NCBI GenBank assembly: GCA_030705925.1
Contig: JAUZPM010000011.1
Span: 1 to 44,126, forward strand
Direction: 5' to 3'
DNA: 44,126 nt
DNA from: Bacillota bacterium
GTDB lineage: Bacteria > Bacillota > Clostridia > Oscillospirales > Feifaniaceae
This document shows positions 44,110 through 44,126 of this stretch, in pieces. Made by a program: the position numbers and the translations under genes. A model generated the notes under the pieces. The model ran no database searches. It was not told the DNA's origin and worked only from the letters and a program-made list of their open reading frames with translations. Every line of letters starts with the position of its first letter. Positions within the stretch are counted from its first letter, which is position 1.

Positions 44110-44126
44110 TGTTAATGCCTAAAAGA
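44109..44126 (+). CDS. rplP: 50S ribosomal protein uL16, 5' end only
   Basis: Only six codons (MLMPKR) are inside the window, beginning at the A of the rpsC stop (TAATG). GAGGAAGGAGG just upstream is its Shine-Dalgarno. The residues and operon position fit uL16. The gene continues past the window. Confidence 0.85.

Overview
The window looks like a chromosomal segment of an AT-rich, Gram-positive (monoderm) anaerobic Firmicute of class Clostridia, probably near the Oscillospiraceae/Ruminococcaceae. This is inferred from strong Shine-Dalgarno sites, frequent TTG/GTG starts, lipoprotein-type PrsA and LivJ, a c-di-AMP receptor (DarA) and phosphodiesterase (GdpP), RNase J, and the gene neighbourhoods holB-ricT-darA, yybS-gdpP-rplI-dnaB and tilS-hpt-ftsH. 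No tRNA, rRNA, CRISPR array, prophage or intact transposase was found.

Layout. 1-149 is the 3' part of a hairpin-rich RNA ending in an intrinsic terminator. 359-2898 (+) carries a diverged PTS enzyme I-like protein, a trimeric-type purine nucleoside phosphorylase and a cytoplasmic Cu/Zn-SOD family protein whose start codon lies in a long hairpin. 3076-8837 (-) is one operon read from about 8862: FemX-like transferase, alanine racemase family protein, Orn/Lys/Arg decarboxylase-like PLP enzyme, DarA, HolB, RicT. 9021-11142 (+) has a small Cys-rich protein and a two-gene unit pairing a PilP/GspC-like protein with a LysM plus secretin-N-domain protein. Its terminator is split and duplicated around a 208-bp MITE-like element. 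11532-16300 (+) is a complete livJHMGF branched-chain amino acid ABC transporter. 16522-17835 (-) is PrsA. 18036-22419 (+) holds a nucleotidyltransferase/phosphohexomutase-like fusion and RNase J.

22558-31161 (+) is a long run of housekeeping genes: YybS-like membrane protein, GdpP, ribosomal protein bL9, DnaB, TilS, Hpt, FtsH. SecA (31237-33969, -) converges on it. 34138-38258 (+) has trmL and a glycolytic block pgk-tpiA-gpmI, without gap or eno next to it. A GT4 glycosyltransferase follows (38374-39552). The window ends in the S10 ribosomal operon (rpsJ-rplC-rplD-rplW-rplB-rpsS-rplV-rpsC-rplP, the last one cut by the window end).

Most genes are ordinary core genes. The features that stand out are non-coding or regulatory: the RNA at the left edge, the sodC start-codon hairpin, the MITE in a terminator, a promoter-terminator leader before RNase J, three hairpins between livJ and livH, a long S10 leader with its own terminator, and an unusually large structured spacer between rpsJ and rplC. 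On the protein side, the PilP/secretin-N pair in an apparent monoderm, a degenerate phosphohexomutase domain, a stripped-down enzyme I-like protein and an apparent ACG start for femX are worth attention. Starts were re-chosen by Shine-Dalgarno position where the longest open frame was implausible.
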